DNA from: an alpha proteobacterium SCGC AAA536-G10
Lineage (GTDB): Bacteria; Pseudomonadota; Alphaproteobacteria; Puniceispirillales; Marisalimonadaceae
Length of the DNA: 64,000 nucleotides
NCBI GenBank assembly: GCA_000384615.1
Contig: ARQU01000002.1
Span: forward strand, 1-64,000
Reading direction: 5' to 3'
The position numbers and the translations under genes are program-made. This document shows, in pieces, positions 43,913 through 54,320 of this stretch. Under the pieces are notes generated by a model that was not told where the DNA came from, searched no databases, and saw only the letters and a program-made list of their open reading frames with translations. Numbering within the stretch: position 1 is the first letter of the stretch; every line of letters starts with the position of its first letter.

Positions 43913-44575
43913 ATGAAAAAGTTAATTATAATAGCCTCTATATTTTTAATAAATGGTTGCTCCACGTATGTAGAGGAAGTCAATAATAAACAGTTTAAAC
44001 CACTGACACCGTCTTTTGAGGAATTTAATAGAGAAGAGCCTTCAAATGGCGCAATTTTTAGTACAAGTTCTTCAGGTCTTTTTTCATCAGACAGAAGAGC
44101 AAAAAAAGTTGGTGATATTTTATCAGTAACTTTAAGTGAAACATTCTCTTCAAATAAAGCTGTAACAAATTCATCTGGAAAAACAGATACTATTGGAGCT
44201 GAGGTTGGTCCAACAGGATTATTAAGGAATTTTGCTGGTTTAGGAGGAAGTGCTTCTAAAACGAACTCTTTTTCAGGTTCTATGGCTACTAATCAATCAA
44301 ATAGTTTGAGTGGGACACTATCTGCTACTGTAGTTAGAGTTTTTCCCAATGGAAACTTGGAAATAAAAGGACAAAAAAAATTGAGGATAACTGAGGGTAC
44401 AGAATATATCAGATTAAGCGGAATAATAAGGCCTCAAGATATATCTACTACAAATTCAGTTTCGTCGGCTAAAATAGCTGAGGCACAAATTGAATATGTA
44501 GGTGCAGGGATACTCGACAGCGCAACAAAACCCGGATGGGGAAGTAAGATATTTAGAGCAATTTCACCATTTTAG
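43913..44575 (+). CDS. flgH: FlgH, L-ring lipoprotein
   Basis: 220 residues with lipobox INGC (Cys16). [20 protein letters not shown] is the conserved FlgH block, and [20 protein letters not shown] with [19 protein letters not shown] completes it. It forms the outer-membrane L-ring. AGAGGTTACG precedes the ATG, and flgI follows after ten bases. The presence of an L-ring confirms a diderm cell envelope. Confidence 0.96.
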   Translation: MKKLIIIASIFLINGCSTYVEEVNNKQFKPLTPSFEEFNREEPSNGAIFSTSSSGLFSSDRRAKKVGDILSVTLSETFSSNKAVTNSSGKTDTIGAEVGPTGLLRNFAGLGGSASKTNSFSGSMATNQSNSLSGTLSATVVRVFPNGNLEIKGQKKLRITEGTEYIRLSGIIRPQDISTTNSVSSAKIAEAQIEYVGAGILDSATKPGWGSKIFRAISPF

Positions 44576-44585
44576 GATATTACGC

Positions 44586-45710
44586 ATGGAACATTTTAAA
44601 AAATTTATATTATTTAATTTCTTGATTTTATTCACTGCTAACACAGTAATGGCAGATAGATTAAAAGATATGGTTAGTTTCGCAGGAATTAGAACAAATC
44701 AACTCATGGGATATGGAATTGTTGTGGGACTTGATGGGACAGGAGACTCTTCATTAGGTGTAACCCTTCAAAGCATGCAGTCTACTATATCTCAATTTGG
44801 TATGAACATTGATACTGGCAGTTTAAGTGGCAAAAATGCTGCGGCTGTGATGATTACTGCTGACTTAGATCCCTTTGTTAAAGTTGGTCAGAAAATTGGT
44901 ATTACAGTTTCATCTATGGGTAAAGCAAAAAGCTTGAGAGGTGGGACGCTTTTAATGACGCCTTTAAAAGGTGCTGATGGTAAAACTTACGCAATTGCAC
45001 AGGGAAATCTGGCAGTTGGTGGTTTTGGTGTAGAAGGTGCAGATGGTTCTTCAATGTCTGTTAATATTCCAACTGTAGGTACTATTTCAAATGGTGCAAC
45101 AGTTGAAAGAATGGTTGAGGCCCCGTTTATAAATTCGAATAATTTTGTAATGAATCTTCACCAAGGCGATTTTACTACGGCTAACCGCATTACAGAAGAA
45201 ATCAACAAAGTTTTTGGCCCTGATGTTGCTAAAGCTCTAGATCATACTTCTGTATCAGTTAGGGCACCAAAAGATCCATCTCAGAAAGTAAGTTTTATGA
45301 GTTTACTTGAAAATATAGAAGTTGATCCAGCGTCACCAATTGCCAAGGTAGTTGTAAACGCAAGAACAGGAACGATCGTAATAGGAGGTGACGTAAGAGT
45401 TACCCCTGCAGCAGTAAGTCATGGTAGTTTAACGGTTAAAGTCAATGAAGATACTAACACAACACCTGGTCAAACTCTTTATGATGATGCTGGAAATATA
45501 ACTACAACTACTGCTGCTAATGAAGAAAAAGATACTGAAATAGAGGCAGGTGCAGAGACGGCGTCAGCATTTGTTTTTGATGCCGGAACATCTTTAGCAG
45601 ATGTGGTTGATGCCATCAATGCCATCGGTACTACAAGTGCTGACTTAGTAGCAATTTTAGAGGCTCTTAGGGCTGCAGGCGCTTTAAGAGCTCAAATGAT
45701 TATTATTTAA
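44586..45710 (+). CDS. flgI: FlgI, P-ring protein
   Basis: An in-frame upstream start lies inside flgH; the ATG at 44586 begins a proper signal peptide (to about MADRLKDM), giving 374 residues. [40 protein letters not shown] and the C-terminal [20 protein letters not shown] then [14 protein letters not shown] are FlgI signatures. A Thr/Glu-rich stretch (~295-325) before the C-terminal domain looks longer than usual. It forms the P-ring with help from FlgA. Confidence 0.95.
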   Translation: MEHFKKFILFNFLILFTANTVMADRLKDMVSFAGIRTNQLMGYGIVVGLDGTGDSSLGVTLQSMQSTISQFGMNIDTGSLSGKNAAAVMITADLDPFVKVGQKIGITVSSMGKAKSLRGGTLLMTPLKGADGKTYAIAQGNLAVGGFGVEGADGSSMSVNIPTVGTISNGATVERMVEAPFINSNNFVMNLHQGDFTTANRITEEINKVFGPDVAKALDHTSVSVRAPKDPSQKVSFMSLLENIEVDPASPIAKVVVNARTGTIVIGGDVRVTPAAVSHGSLTVKVNEDTNTTPGQTLYDDAGNITTTTAANEEKDTEIEAGAETASAFVFDAGTSLADVVDAINAIGTTSADLVAILEALRAAGALRAQMIII

Positions 45711-45721
45711 AGGTAGAGTTA

Positions 45722-46054
45722 ATGGACAATTCTATTTCAAAAGTAAATCAGATAGATTTTCTAGCAACAAAGGTTTTTCAAGATCAAAAATCTTTGTCTT
45801 TAAAAGATAAAAATAATCAAGATTTAAAAAATGTTGCAGAGCAGTTCGAATCTATTTTTGTACATCAAATGTTAAAACAGGCAAGACAAAGTAGGCTAGC
45901 AGAGGGTGTGTTTAGTTCTGACGCTCAAGATACATTTAATAACATGCTTGATGTTGAATACTCACAAATTTTATCAAAGAAAAATAATTTTGGTATAGCA
46001 GAGGCATTAATTAAACAGTTTCAACCACATTTTCAAGCTAAGAAAGAAAAGTAA
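45722..46054 (+). CDS. flgJ: FlgJ-type rod-binding protein without muramidase domain
   Basis: 110 residues, only the N-terminal rod-cap domain: LKNVAEQFESIFVHQMLKQA, then SDAQDTFNNMLDVEYSQILS. The C-terminal peptidoglycan hydrolase of gammaproteobacterial FlgJ is missing, as is common in alphaproteobacteria. It caps the growing rod in the periplasm. The flgK ATG begins on the base after its stop codon. Confidence 0.88.
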   Translation: MDNSISKVNQIDFLATKVFQDQKSLSLKDKNNQDLKNVAEQFESIFVHQMLKQARQSRLAEGVFSSDAQDTFNNMLDVEYSQILSKKNNFGIAEALIKQFQPHFQAKKEK

Positions 46055-49000
46055 ATGGCCTCCTTATTTGAGATTGGTAAAACTGGAGTACAAGCTTACA
46101 GACAAGCATTATCTGTAACGGGTCAGAATATTGCCAATATAAATACTGAAGGATATAATAAAAGAAGTGCAGATGTAAGCGAAGTCGCCGGTGTATCTGG
46201 AGGTCCTACAAATGTTTCTGACAGTTCTGGACTTGGAGTAAGAGTTACCAATGTTAGGCGTTCTTTCGATGCTTACTTGTCAGATAAAACCAGGTCGTCT
46301 CAATCTGACTATGAAATGTTAAACGACTTCGTTAACAAGTTGAGTGATTTAGAAAACATGTTATTACCGTCAGGTAGTGATTTAGGTGTTTTTATAGGAA
46401 GATTTTTTGACTCACTTCAGGAAATTGCAAGTAATCCAGATAGCGTTTCTGCTAGGACTGTTGCATTGGAAACTGGAAAAGCCTTGGCATCTTCTTTTAA
46501 CAATTATGACGATCAACTTAAAAATTTTAAGTCAAGTGCACTTCGCCAAGTTGATGTTAAAAATACTGAAGCCAATTTATATATAAATCAACTGGTTCAA
46601 GTTAATAAGTTAATTGCTACAAGTGGATCAAAAAATGCATCAAATGAGGTCTTAGACGCAAGAGATCTATTATTAAAAGATTTATCAAAACTTATGAATT
46701 TTACAGTAGATTATTCTGATACAGGAGAAGCTATAGTCAGACTTGGAGATTCTGGAAATGGAGTATATATAGTCAACAGAAACAAAGGGGCTATAGTATC
46801 ATCTGCTTCAGATGGAAAAAATGTTTCACTAGTTGTTAATAATGATGGAGTAAAAACAACAGGTATATTTTCGTCAGGTATACTAAGTGGAATTTCACAA
46901 TTTTATAGCTTAGTTGATTCAGTCAGTAGCGAAATTAACAGCCTTGCAGAACAATTTTCCAATGAGATTAACAACGTACAGACATCTGGAATTGACTTAA
47001 ATGGTAACTTAGGAAAGTCAATGTTTTCAGTTAATTCTATGGCTCCAAAAGCTAATTCTAATAATAAAGGAACCTTAAACTTTAATATGGAAGTAGGTAA
47101 TCCAAGTAAAATAGCTCAAGAAAAAATTTTAGTGAACTATTCTCAAGCAAATAATAATTGGGAAATAAGAAACTCAAATGGTCTTTCACTTGCGTATGGA
47201 AACAAAATTAATTTTGATGGATACCAAATTGAAGTTTTAGGTCAGGCCCAGAATGGTGATGGATTTGAAATTTCTCCTACATTGACAAAAGCTGGTGCAA
47301 TGAATTTTGATTTAAAAAGTCCAGAAGATTTTGCTGCAGCATCTCAGAATTTAATTTCAAAAAGCTCTTCTAATGTTGGTAATGTTGAACTAAATATTAT
47401 TGGTTCAGCTGTTACCCCTAAAATAAATTTTCCAGAAAAAATTCAAGATGTCTTTACTTCTAGTAGTAATCCTTTGGTTGCAACTACTTTTCTAAAAGAT
47501 GGAGCGGTAACAACAATTCCATCATCAACTAAATCAATTAATTTAAGCTCATTAGGAAATCAATCCTCTGGAACATTTACAATTTCAGATGCTGATATTA
47601 AAGGTTTTTCCTCTTTTAATATAAAATTAGCAAACGCTAATGAAATTACTATTAGTTCTGCATCTACGGATCCGGGAGACGGTATAAAATCGGTAAAAGA
47701 ATTTGCTGATCTTTTAAATTCCGGCCTAATGTTAGATGGTATAAGTCAACATGATTTTAAAAATTATGGTTTATTTGCCTCAGGTTCTAACGGATACCTT
47801 ACAATAGCATCATCAGTATCAGATATTTCAAGTTCATCCATTTTATCAAAGGGTAATTCCTATACTCCAACAATCTCAAATATTACTGCTACGTCTTCAT
47901 TAGCGAGCAATGTTCAAGTTTTCACCAGAGATGGAAGGCATGTGTCTGGAACATCACTAAATACAGCTGAAATAGCTTCATTAATTAAATCTGAAAATGG
48001 TTTTTTAGAATCCGCCGAATACAGAAATGATTATTTAAACAATAATTATAGAGGGATCAATTTATCTCGAAAAACTGTTAGTGGAGATTTTGTTAGAAAT
48101 TTTGGCTCTAATATTAGTTATAATGAACAAGCAACAGACATGGATGGATTATTAACCTCAAAGACTGTTACTTCTGGGTCTATTACTTTAGACGGTCTTA
48201 GACAATATTCTAAAGAGTTAAATTCCAAGATTTCTATTGCATGCGAAAAAGATGAATCTGGGAGAACGTTCACTATAGCAGGTTATGATTTAGATGGACT
48301 TTATCAAACGGAAACTATTCCGGGTGGAAATGCAACTACAGTTACTGGTTCGAAAGTATTTAGAAAAGTTACTAGTGTAAGTATTAATGGAAATTCTGCT
48401 GGTAAAATTACTATTGGAACAGAAGCGGTTAGTAGTACATTAAAAGTAACTAATAGTGATAGTGTAGTTAAAACAACTAATGTACCTGTAGGTTCAAGTG
48501 CATATTATTTAGCTAATAAACTTAAAACTGAATTAGCCGGCTCAGGTGTAAACTTGTCAGCTAGCACTAGTGTAATGTTAGGACCATTAGACGAGAGTGT
48601 GAGTGGTGCATTTACTTTTGACTTAAAGGGTAAAAATACAGATGCAGTTTCAATAAATACAAGTGTGTCTGCAACAGATTTGTCTCTGCTTGCCAAAAGT
48701 ATTAACGAGTACAGTAGTCAAACAGGTTTAACAGCAAATGTGACAAGTGATTTTAAAAGAATTATTATAACATCAGAAGAAGGTCACAACATCAACTTTC
48801 AAAATATTACAGCTCCTTCAGATTTTTATTTAGAAACTATAGGTAAGGATTTTACTAATTTAAATATTCAAACAAATCCAAAGTTATTGATAGATGTTAG
48901 TGATTCAAAAAAATCTTCAGCGAATATTAAAGGGGAGATAAAATTTGTATCTAGTGAAAATTTTTCTGTTCAGACTGATTCAGGTTTGGTGTTGTCAGCT

Positions 49001-52000
49001 GCAGCAGATTTGCTAAAAAATGGATATATAGACGTTCAAAGAAGTAAGACTGGTGAAACTGTTATAATTTCCCCAGAAGTATTTAATGATCTTGATAATA
49101 GCTTAGGTTCACCAGATGGAAAAAAAGCAACAGTTGGTTTATCTAAATATGGATTAGATATAAATCAAAAAGATTACAAGTTGTATATAAGGGACGGTAA
49201 TAGTTTATATGAAAGTGCAAACCCAGGTGTAGCAGGAACTTTATCTCTTGATGGGAAATTAAAAGATGCAAATAATTTAAATGCTATTGTAAGTATCTAC
49301 TCTACTGCTAGCGAAACAGGTAATACATTTACTGTTACGGGAACTAATTTAGCTGGAACAACTATCACAGAAGCTATTACAGGAGGATCTGCTGGTGAAA
49401 GAGTATATGGCTCTACTATTTTTCAAACCATAACATCTATAACAACTTCTGCTACAGCAAGCGGTAACATTAAAATAGGTACTTATGGATGTAATGCCAT
49501 TAATGATGATGATAGTTTAGTAGAATGGACTTCTTTTTCATCAGGATCAATTTCAATGGATGGTGTGTTATCCACAGCAGATTATCTTGGAGCTAAAATT
49601 AAAATTAAAAGTCAACAGGACACAACAGGTACAAGTTTTGTTATTGCAGGTACGGATTTAAATAATGAGGTTATAACAGAGACTATAATTGGATCTAATG
49701 GAGGTATAGTAACCACATCAAATATTTTTAAAACTGTGACGTCTATAAATTCTTCAGGAACTAGCGATGGTAAAATCCGAATAGGGACCGAAGCAGCAGA
49801 CGGAGATTGGAATACAACTATAGATGCAAACGCATTAAATATTGATACTCAAAAAGATATATCTACTGCCCTTTTAACTTCACTTAGATCTGAAACCCCA
49901 ACTTCTCAGTTAAAAGGTATAGTACTAAATTCTTTGCCAAGCGAAGGCCAGTCTGTTGATTTAAGTTTTGAAGGACAGGTTTACTCACTGAAAATGATAT
50001 CAGGTGAATTAGTTGTAGAGGGTCCTGAAACAAACAGAATTAAAGCTCGTTTTAACGGGACATCGGAAAGTATTTCTAACTTAATAGCGACTTCACAACC
50101 TGGTACTGCATTAACCGCAATAACTGTCAACGGATTAAATTCTATTACAGCAGACCCAGATGGTCTGGTTGATAATGAAACTAGAGGAAGTTCTGGAAAC
50201 TTTACTATTGACGGTGCATTATCCTCAGTTGCTTCCACAAATTTAAAATCTACAGTCAGTATTTCAAGTTCAAACAATAATGCTTCAGTTACCTTTACAA
50301 TTACAGGGACAAATGTAGATGGTACTGCTCAAACGGAAACAATTACAGGTGTCAATGCAAATACTGTAAATGGAACTAAATTTTTTAAAACTATTACTCA
50401 AATTTCATCAGATGCAGCTGCTAGTGGAATTAATGTAGGAACATCTCCAGCTTTTGGATCAACTTCGGGTACTAGAGTGTCAATAACATCAACTGGAAAT
50501 GAAAGTGAAAATACTTTCACTATTGTAGGGACTGATAGTGATGGACTTAGCAAAACTGAAACTATAGCTGGACCTACTTCAGGTAAAACTGTCTCATCTT
50601 TAGGCTTGTTCAAAACAATTACATCTATTACTCCAACCTCTAATACGGTTGGTAATGTTGAAATAGGAACTTCCCCAGGATATGAACTAATAGCAACAGC
50701 TGAAGGAACCATTGAAGGAGCTCAATTTAAAATAGTTCCAACAACAACAAATGTTAATAATTCTCAATCTTTTGGTTTAAAGACAGCAACTACAACAATG
50801 TTAGGAAACTTTGTTGCACAACCACTAGCCAATTCAGAAGGTGTTAATAGGCACGCTTTAGGAATAGAGGTGACTGAGAATGATGTAGTGTCAAATTATT
50901 CAATTAAATTTAATAATAATAATATTCCTGTTTTTTATGATAGTACAGGTACAGTAGTGAGTGCGTCTCCGCCGACTGGTATAACGCTCTCTTGGAGTGA
51001 ATCATCTGGCACAACTGATGATGATTCAATCTATAAATCTGCTAATATGTATGCAGGAGTTGCTATTATTACAAGTGGTATCTTGTCTACTACTGACGAT
51101 GAAAGTCTCTTTACAAGTAAATCAGCAACAGCAGGAGACTTGATTTTAGATGGACCTCTTGAAAGTTCTAAGGCTTTAAATGGAAAGGTAACGATATTTT
51201 GCAATGGAAATGAGACAAGTAACTCTTTTGTTGTAAGCGGGTATGATCTTTCGGGTGTTTACAAAACTGATACAATTTCGGGGGTAAACAATACAACAGC
51301 GACAGGGAGCATTTCCTTTAGTGAGATCATATCTATTTCAGCTGCAAGTAATACTGCAAGTACAATCAAAGTTGGAATGCAGGCTACTCAAGTTACAATG
51401 GACCCTCAAGTTATTACAATTACACCGGCAGGCTCTGATGTGGGAGAAAAATATACAATAACTGGTTTAGACCAGTTTGGTAAAAGCCAGACTGAAGTAA
51501 TATATGCTCAAGCTGCCGGAACAAAAGTTATAGGTGAAAAAGTTTTTACACAGATTACGTCAATCGTACCAGCAAGTGCGTCTGCCTCGACTGTAAAAGT
51601 AGGCACTCAAAAAGTTGGTCGGTTATCAATAAGTCATACTATAGACAAGCTTGACTTTAAAATTGCCGGTAACCCAAGAGCAAATGATATTTTTGGCTTT
51701 AAAACTGAAAATATTAGAGCTGTTGTAGATAATGACGGCCTTAAAATCTCGTCTTTTTCAGGTGTTCCAGTTAAGGTTGATATTCCCGATAATTCTATAC
51801 AAAATTCAGTTGCAGAAAAAATAAGTTTAGATAATTTACCGCCAGAAGACTTAATAACTATTGTAATGGGCAATGGTGCAAGAAAAATAAGTGCAGAATT
51901 TGATCAATATGCTGAAAATGATAATCTGGATAGTATTTTGATACCAGAATTGACAATTAAAGTTGATGCTACAAATAGTAATAAAGTTGAGATTTTCGAT

Positions 52001-52453
52001 AAAAAGTCAGGTCATTCAATTGCCTCAAGGATTTTAGATGTTAATAGAGTATTTGATGTAAATAATACTAAATTTCAATTTTCTGAAGATGCTATTATTA
52101 ACAATAGTTTTGAGTTTTCAAGTAATAAAGATGGCTTTGGAGATAATAGAAATATTATAAATCTCTTAAACCTTCAAGGGGCAGACAAATCTGGTGGAAA
52201 TAAAGGTAATTTTCAAGAAATATTTAACACTACAGTTGCTAAGGTTGGGTCAAACGTCCAAGCAAGTAAGTTATCACTAGACTCAGCGTCAAGTACTTTA
52301 GATGCTGCTGAAGCAAGTCAAAGTGAGTTTGCGGGTGTTAACTTAGATGAAGAAGCCGCTCATTTGCTAGAGTTTCAGCAAGCATATCAAGCTTCGGCAC
52401 GAATTTTGCAAACTGCTAAGGAAATGTTTCAATCTTTAATAGATGTTGTATAA
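46055..52453 (+). CDS. flgK: Giant FlgK, hook-filament junction protein (2132 residues)
   Basis: N-terminus FEIGKTGVQAYRQALSVTGQ with NIANINTEGYNKRSADV and C-terminus DEEAAHLLEFQQAYQASARI then LQTAKEMFQSLIDVV are canonical for HAP1, so the assembly segments are complete. Residues ~1-340 resemble ordinary FlgK. The middle (~345-1990) is an enormous Ser/Thr/Gly-rich beta insert; about seven copies of one module occupy ~706-1852. Typical FlgK is 450-700 residues. The gene is uninterrupted over 6.4 kb. Expression should be coupled to flgJ. Large inserts must face outward from the junction. Confidence 0.93.
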   Translation: MASLFEIGKTGVQAYRQALSVTGQNIANINTEGYNKRSADVSEVAGVSGGPTNVSDSSGLGVRVTNVRRSFDAYLSDKTRSSQSDYEMLNDFVNKLSDLENMLLPSGSDLGVFIGRFFDSLQEIASNPDSVSARTVALETGKALASSFNNYDDQLKNFKSSALRQVDVKNTEANLYINQLVQVNKLIATSGSKNASNEVLDARDLLLKDLSKLMNFTVDYSDTGEAIVRLGDSGNGVYIVNRNKGAIVSSASDGKNVSLVVNNDGVKTTGIFSSGILSGISQFYSLVDSVSSEINSLAEQFSNEINNVQTSGIDLNGNLGKSMFSVNSMAPKANSNNKGTLNFNMEVGNPSKIAQEKILVNYSQANNNWEIRNSNGLSLAYGNKINFDGYQIEVLGQAQNGDGFEISPTLTKAGAMNFDLKSPEDFAAASQNLISKSSSNVGNVELNIIGSAVTPKINFPEKIQDVFTSSSNPLVATTFLKDGAVTTIPSSTKSINLSSLGNQSSGTFTISDADIKGFSSFNIKLANANEITISSASTDPGDGIKSVKEFADLLNSGLMLDGISQHDFKNYGLFASGSNGYLTIASSVSDISSSSILSKGNSYTPTISNITATSSLASNVQVFTRDGRHVSGTSLNTAEIASLIKSENGFLESAEYRNDYLNNNYRGINLSRKTVSGDFVRNFGSNISYNEQATDMDGLLTSKTVTSGSITLDGLRQYSKELNSKISIACEKDESGRTFTIAGYDLDGLYQTETIPGGNATTVTGSKVFRKVTSVSINGNSAGKITIGTEAVSSTLKVTNSDSVVKTTNVPVGSSAYYLANKLKTELAGSGVNLSASTSVMLGPLDESVSGAFTFDLKGKNTDAVSINTSVSATDLSLLAKSINEYSSQTGLTANVTSDFKRIIITSEEGHNINFQNITAPSDFYLETIGKDFTNLNIQTNPKLLIDVSDSKKSSANIKGEIKFVSSENFSVQTDSGLVLSAAADLLKNGYIDVQRSKTGETVIISPEVFNDLDNSLGSPDGKKATVGLSKYGLDINQKDYKLYIRDGNSLYESANPGVAGTLSLDGKLKDANNLNAIVSIYSTASETGNTFTVTGTNLAGTTITEAITGGSAGERVYGSTIFQTITSITTSATASGNIKIGTYGCNAINDDDSLVEWTSFSSGSISMDGVLSTADYLGAKIKIKSQQDTTGTSFVIAGTDLNNEVITETIIGSNGGIVTTSNIFKTVTSINSSGTSDGKIRIGTEAADGDWNTTIDANALNIDTQKDISTALLTSLRSETPTSQLKGIVLNSLPSEGQSVDLSFEGQVYSLKMISGELVVEGPETNRIKARFNGTSESISNLIATSQPGTALTAITVNGLNSITADPDGLVDNETRGSSGNFTIDGALSSVASTNLKSTVSISSSNNNASVTFTITGTNVDGTAQTETITGVNANTVNGTKFFKTITQISSDAAASGINVGTSPAFGSTSGTRVSITSTGNESENTFTIVGTDSDGLSKTETIAGPTSGKTVSSLGLFKTITSITPTSNTVGNVEIGTSPGYELIATAEGTIEGAQFKIVPTTTNVNNSQSFGLKTATTTMLGNFVAQPLANSEGVNRHALGIEVTENDVVSNYSIKFNNNNIPVFYDSTGTVVSASPPTGITLSWSESSGTTDDDSIYKSANMYAGVAIITSGILSTTDDESLFTSKSATAGDLILDGPLESSKALNGKVTIFCNGNETSNSFVVSGYDLSGVYKTDTISGVNNTTATGSISFSEIISISAASNTASTIKVGMQATQVTMDPQVITITPAGSDVGEKYTITGLDQFGKSQTEVIYAQAAGTKVIGEKVFTQITSIVPASASASTVKVGTQKVGRLSISHTIDKLDFKIAGNPRANDIFGFKTENIRAVVDNDGLKISSFSGVPVKVDIPDNSIQNSVAEKISLDNLPPEDLITIVMGNGARKISAEFDQYAENDNLDSILIPELTIKVDATNSNKVEIFDKKSGHSIASRILDVNRVFDVNNTKFQFSEDAIINNSFEFSSNKDGFGDNRNIINLLNLQGADKSGGNKGNFQEIFNTTVAKVGSNVQASKLSLDSASSTLDAAEASQSEFAGVNLDEEAAHLLEFQQAYQASARILQTAKEMFQSLIDVV
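48171..51615 (+). repeat. Seven-copy beta module array inside FlgK
   Basis: Copies start near 48171, 49227, 49540, 50187, 50478, 51130 and 51408, each ~70-87 codons. Each shows the order: optional SGxxxLDGxL, then a strand, N-x-F/S-x-I-x-G-x-D-x-x-G, TETIxG, a V-x-G-x-x-x-F, K-T-I-T-S-I and a final G-x-I-x-I-G-T. Examples are FTIAGYDLDGLYQTETIPGG, FTITGTNVDGTAQTETITGV and FTIVGTDSDGLSKTETIAGP. Copies have diverged considerably at the DNA level, indicating old duplications. I recall similar modules in phage structural proteins. Confidence 0.85.
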
Positions 52454-52472
52454 ATTTAAAGTGGTTAACTAA

Positions 52473-53753
52473 ATGCAAATAAGTTCAAAATTATTTAATC
52501 AACAACAATTAAAACAGTTTTCATCTACAACTGAAGAACTTCAAGACCTTCAAAATAAAATTGCGACAGGTGAAAACATCCTAAAAGCCTCTGACGATCC
52601 TGTTGGATCAGTAGAATTATCAGGTTTGAATGTTGTTAAAAAACAAATTGAACAATATGAAAGAAATGTTAATTCGGCTAATGATAGATTAACGCTTTTG
52701 GATAAGAATTTAGAAAATTTATCAAACATAATGATAAGAGCTCAAGAATTATTAATACAGGCTTCTAGTGATGTTTTAGGAGCTTCAGATCGAGAGTCTA
52801 TAGCACTTGAAATTGACGAGATGAAAGAAGAAATAATGAGTGTTGCCAATGCTCAAGACAGCAATGGAAGTTATTTATTTAGTGGTTATAAAACTAATAC
52901 AATTCCATTTGTTAAAGATCTTGCAGGCAGTATAAATTATAAAGGTGATAGGGGCATAGCTTCTTTATCAATATCTGAGTCACGTGTTATGGAAACAACA
53001 CTTGATGGAGGTACATTGTTTCAAGCGGTTAAGGGACCCACAGGAGAAAATGTATCAGTATTTCAGATGTTAGAAGATATTAGTTATTCTATTAGAACTG
53101 CATCAGGCGGAGTGAATTCTGTTAAAGCAACAGGAGTAGCAGAGCTCACCTTTGAAAATAAAAATCCTGGTACTTGGTCTTTTGATCTTACAGGTAACTT
53201 AGGAACAGCAACAATTACAACTGAAATTACAGGTGAAGATCCTTCGGAATTTGTAAAACAAATAAATTTAAGTTCTACTGGTGTTACTGCAACTATTAAT
53301 GACGATGGGAAGACAATAAAACTAACTGACTCAGTTAATGGGCCTATGGAGATAAAAAACTTATCCGTATACGGGATTGATTCAGCTCAAAAGAACCCAA
53401 CATCATTTTTCCAAGTACAACCAACAGATGGATCAGGAAATAGTATAGGTAGTATGCAAAAGTTATTTGATAATAATCAACTACCTTCAAAACAATTAGA
53501 TAATGTAGCTTCAACACAAGTTCATATATCTAACAATAGGGGGGAAATTGGTGCTCGAACAAATTCTCTAACAAGGCAAACAGAACTGTTAGCCAATAGA
53601 AGATTAGGTGTTGAAAAGGATGTCAGTGATTTAAAAGATGCAGACCTTGCTGCTTTAGTAACAAATTTGCAGAGCATGTTAACATCTATGCAAGCCAGTC
53701 AGCAATCATTTGTTAAAATTTCACAATTAAACTTATTTGATTATTTGAGATAA
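52473..53753 (+). CDS. flgL: FlgL, hook-filament junction protein 3
   Basis: 426 residues, longer than the usual ~300. TTEELQDLQNKIATGENILK then ASDDPVGSVELSGL is the flagellin-like N-terminal helix pair; the C-terminus RLGVEKDVSDLKDADLAALV then LQSMLTSMQASQQSFVKISQ also matches. The middle carries an additional beta region (~210-300, GTWSFDLTGNLGTATITTEI). FlgL joins FlgK to the filament. Last gene of the flgG operon; converges with a hypothetical gene at a seven-base gap. Confidence 0.92.
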   Translation: MQISSKLFNQQQLKQFSSTTEELQDLQNKIATGENILKASDDPVGSVELSGLNVVKKQIEQYERNVNSANDRLTLLDKNLENLSNIMIRAQELLIQASSDVLGASDRESIALEIDEMKEEIMSVANAQDSNGSYLFSGYKTNTIPFVKDLAGSINYKGDRGIASLSISESRVMETTLDGGTLFQAVKGPTGENVSVFQMLEDISYSIRTASGGVNSVKATGVAELTFENKNPGTWSFDLTGNLGTATITTEITGEDPSEFVKQINLSSTGVTATINDDGKTIKLTDSVNGPMEIKNLSVYGIDSAQKNPTSFFQVQPTDGSGNSIGSMQKLFDNNQLPSKQLDNVASTQVHISNNRGEIGARTNSLTRQTELLANRRLGVEKDVSDLKDADLAALVTNLQSMLTSMQASQQSFVKISQLNLFDYLR

Positions 53754-53760
53754 TTATTTA

Positions 53761-54243
53761 TTAGAATAATTCAGGCTCTTCATTAAATACTTCACCAATC
53801 CAGTCAATATCTTCAACATCATTTATTAACCAACCAGGAGTAGCCTTAGGTAAAGCTTCATTTCTGATGCTAAATACAGTAGCTTTAAAAATTTTAAAAC
53901 TTTTATCTGAATTATAGTCTTTTATTTTTTCCGGATCAAATGCAGATGAAAACATCCCAGACAATTTTCTTTCGCTTCCACTTGCCTCAAAGTTAACCCT
54001 ATAATGGATATAATCATCAATGTAAGTTACAGCTTCTTCGCCTGCATTGATATCTGATAAAAATTGAAGGATTTTTTCAGCTAGATCCATAACTTCTTCA
54101 AATTTTACTTCACTATATCTGTCAGATATGGCGTTTGAATATTTTCTGGAAACTGCAGCTATAGAGTTGTTAGTTGATAAAAACTCTTTACTTGTTTGTG
54201 CAGCAAATATACCAAAGATCCATTCAGGACAGAATTTTGACAT
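53761..54243 (-). CDS. Hypothetical protein between flgL and fliS
   Basis: 160 residues from the ATG at 54243, chosen because AGGTGATAAA lies directly before it (a TTG at 54258 is the alternative). Mixed helical protein, acidic C-terminus ending DWIGEVFNEEPELF, two central helices FEEVMDLAEKILQFLSDINA. No signal peptide. It is transcribed after fliS with a 77-base gap. No family recognised; the position suggests a secretion chaperone or regulator of axial proteins. Confidence 0.65.
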   Translation of the reverse strand: MSKFCPEWIFGIFAAQTSKEFLSTNNSIAAVSRKYSNAISDRYSEVKFEEVMDLAEKILQFLSDINAGEEAVTYIDDYIHYRVNFEASGSERKLSGMFSSAFDPEKIKDYNSDKSFKIFKATVFSIRNEALPKATPGWLINDVEDIDWIGEVFNEEPELF

Positions 54244-54320
54244 TTTATCACCTATCAATTTAAAATATCAATTATTTATATATGATAAATAAACTTTTTA
54301 TTAAGTAAATCAATAGTATT

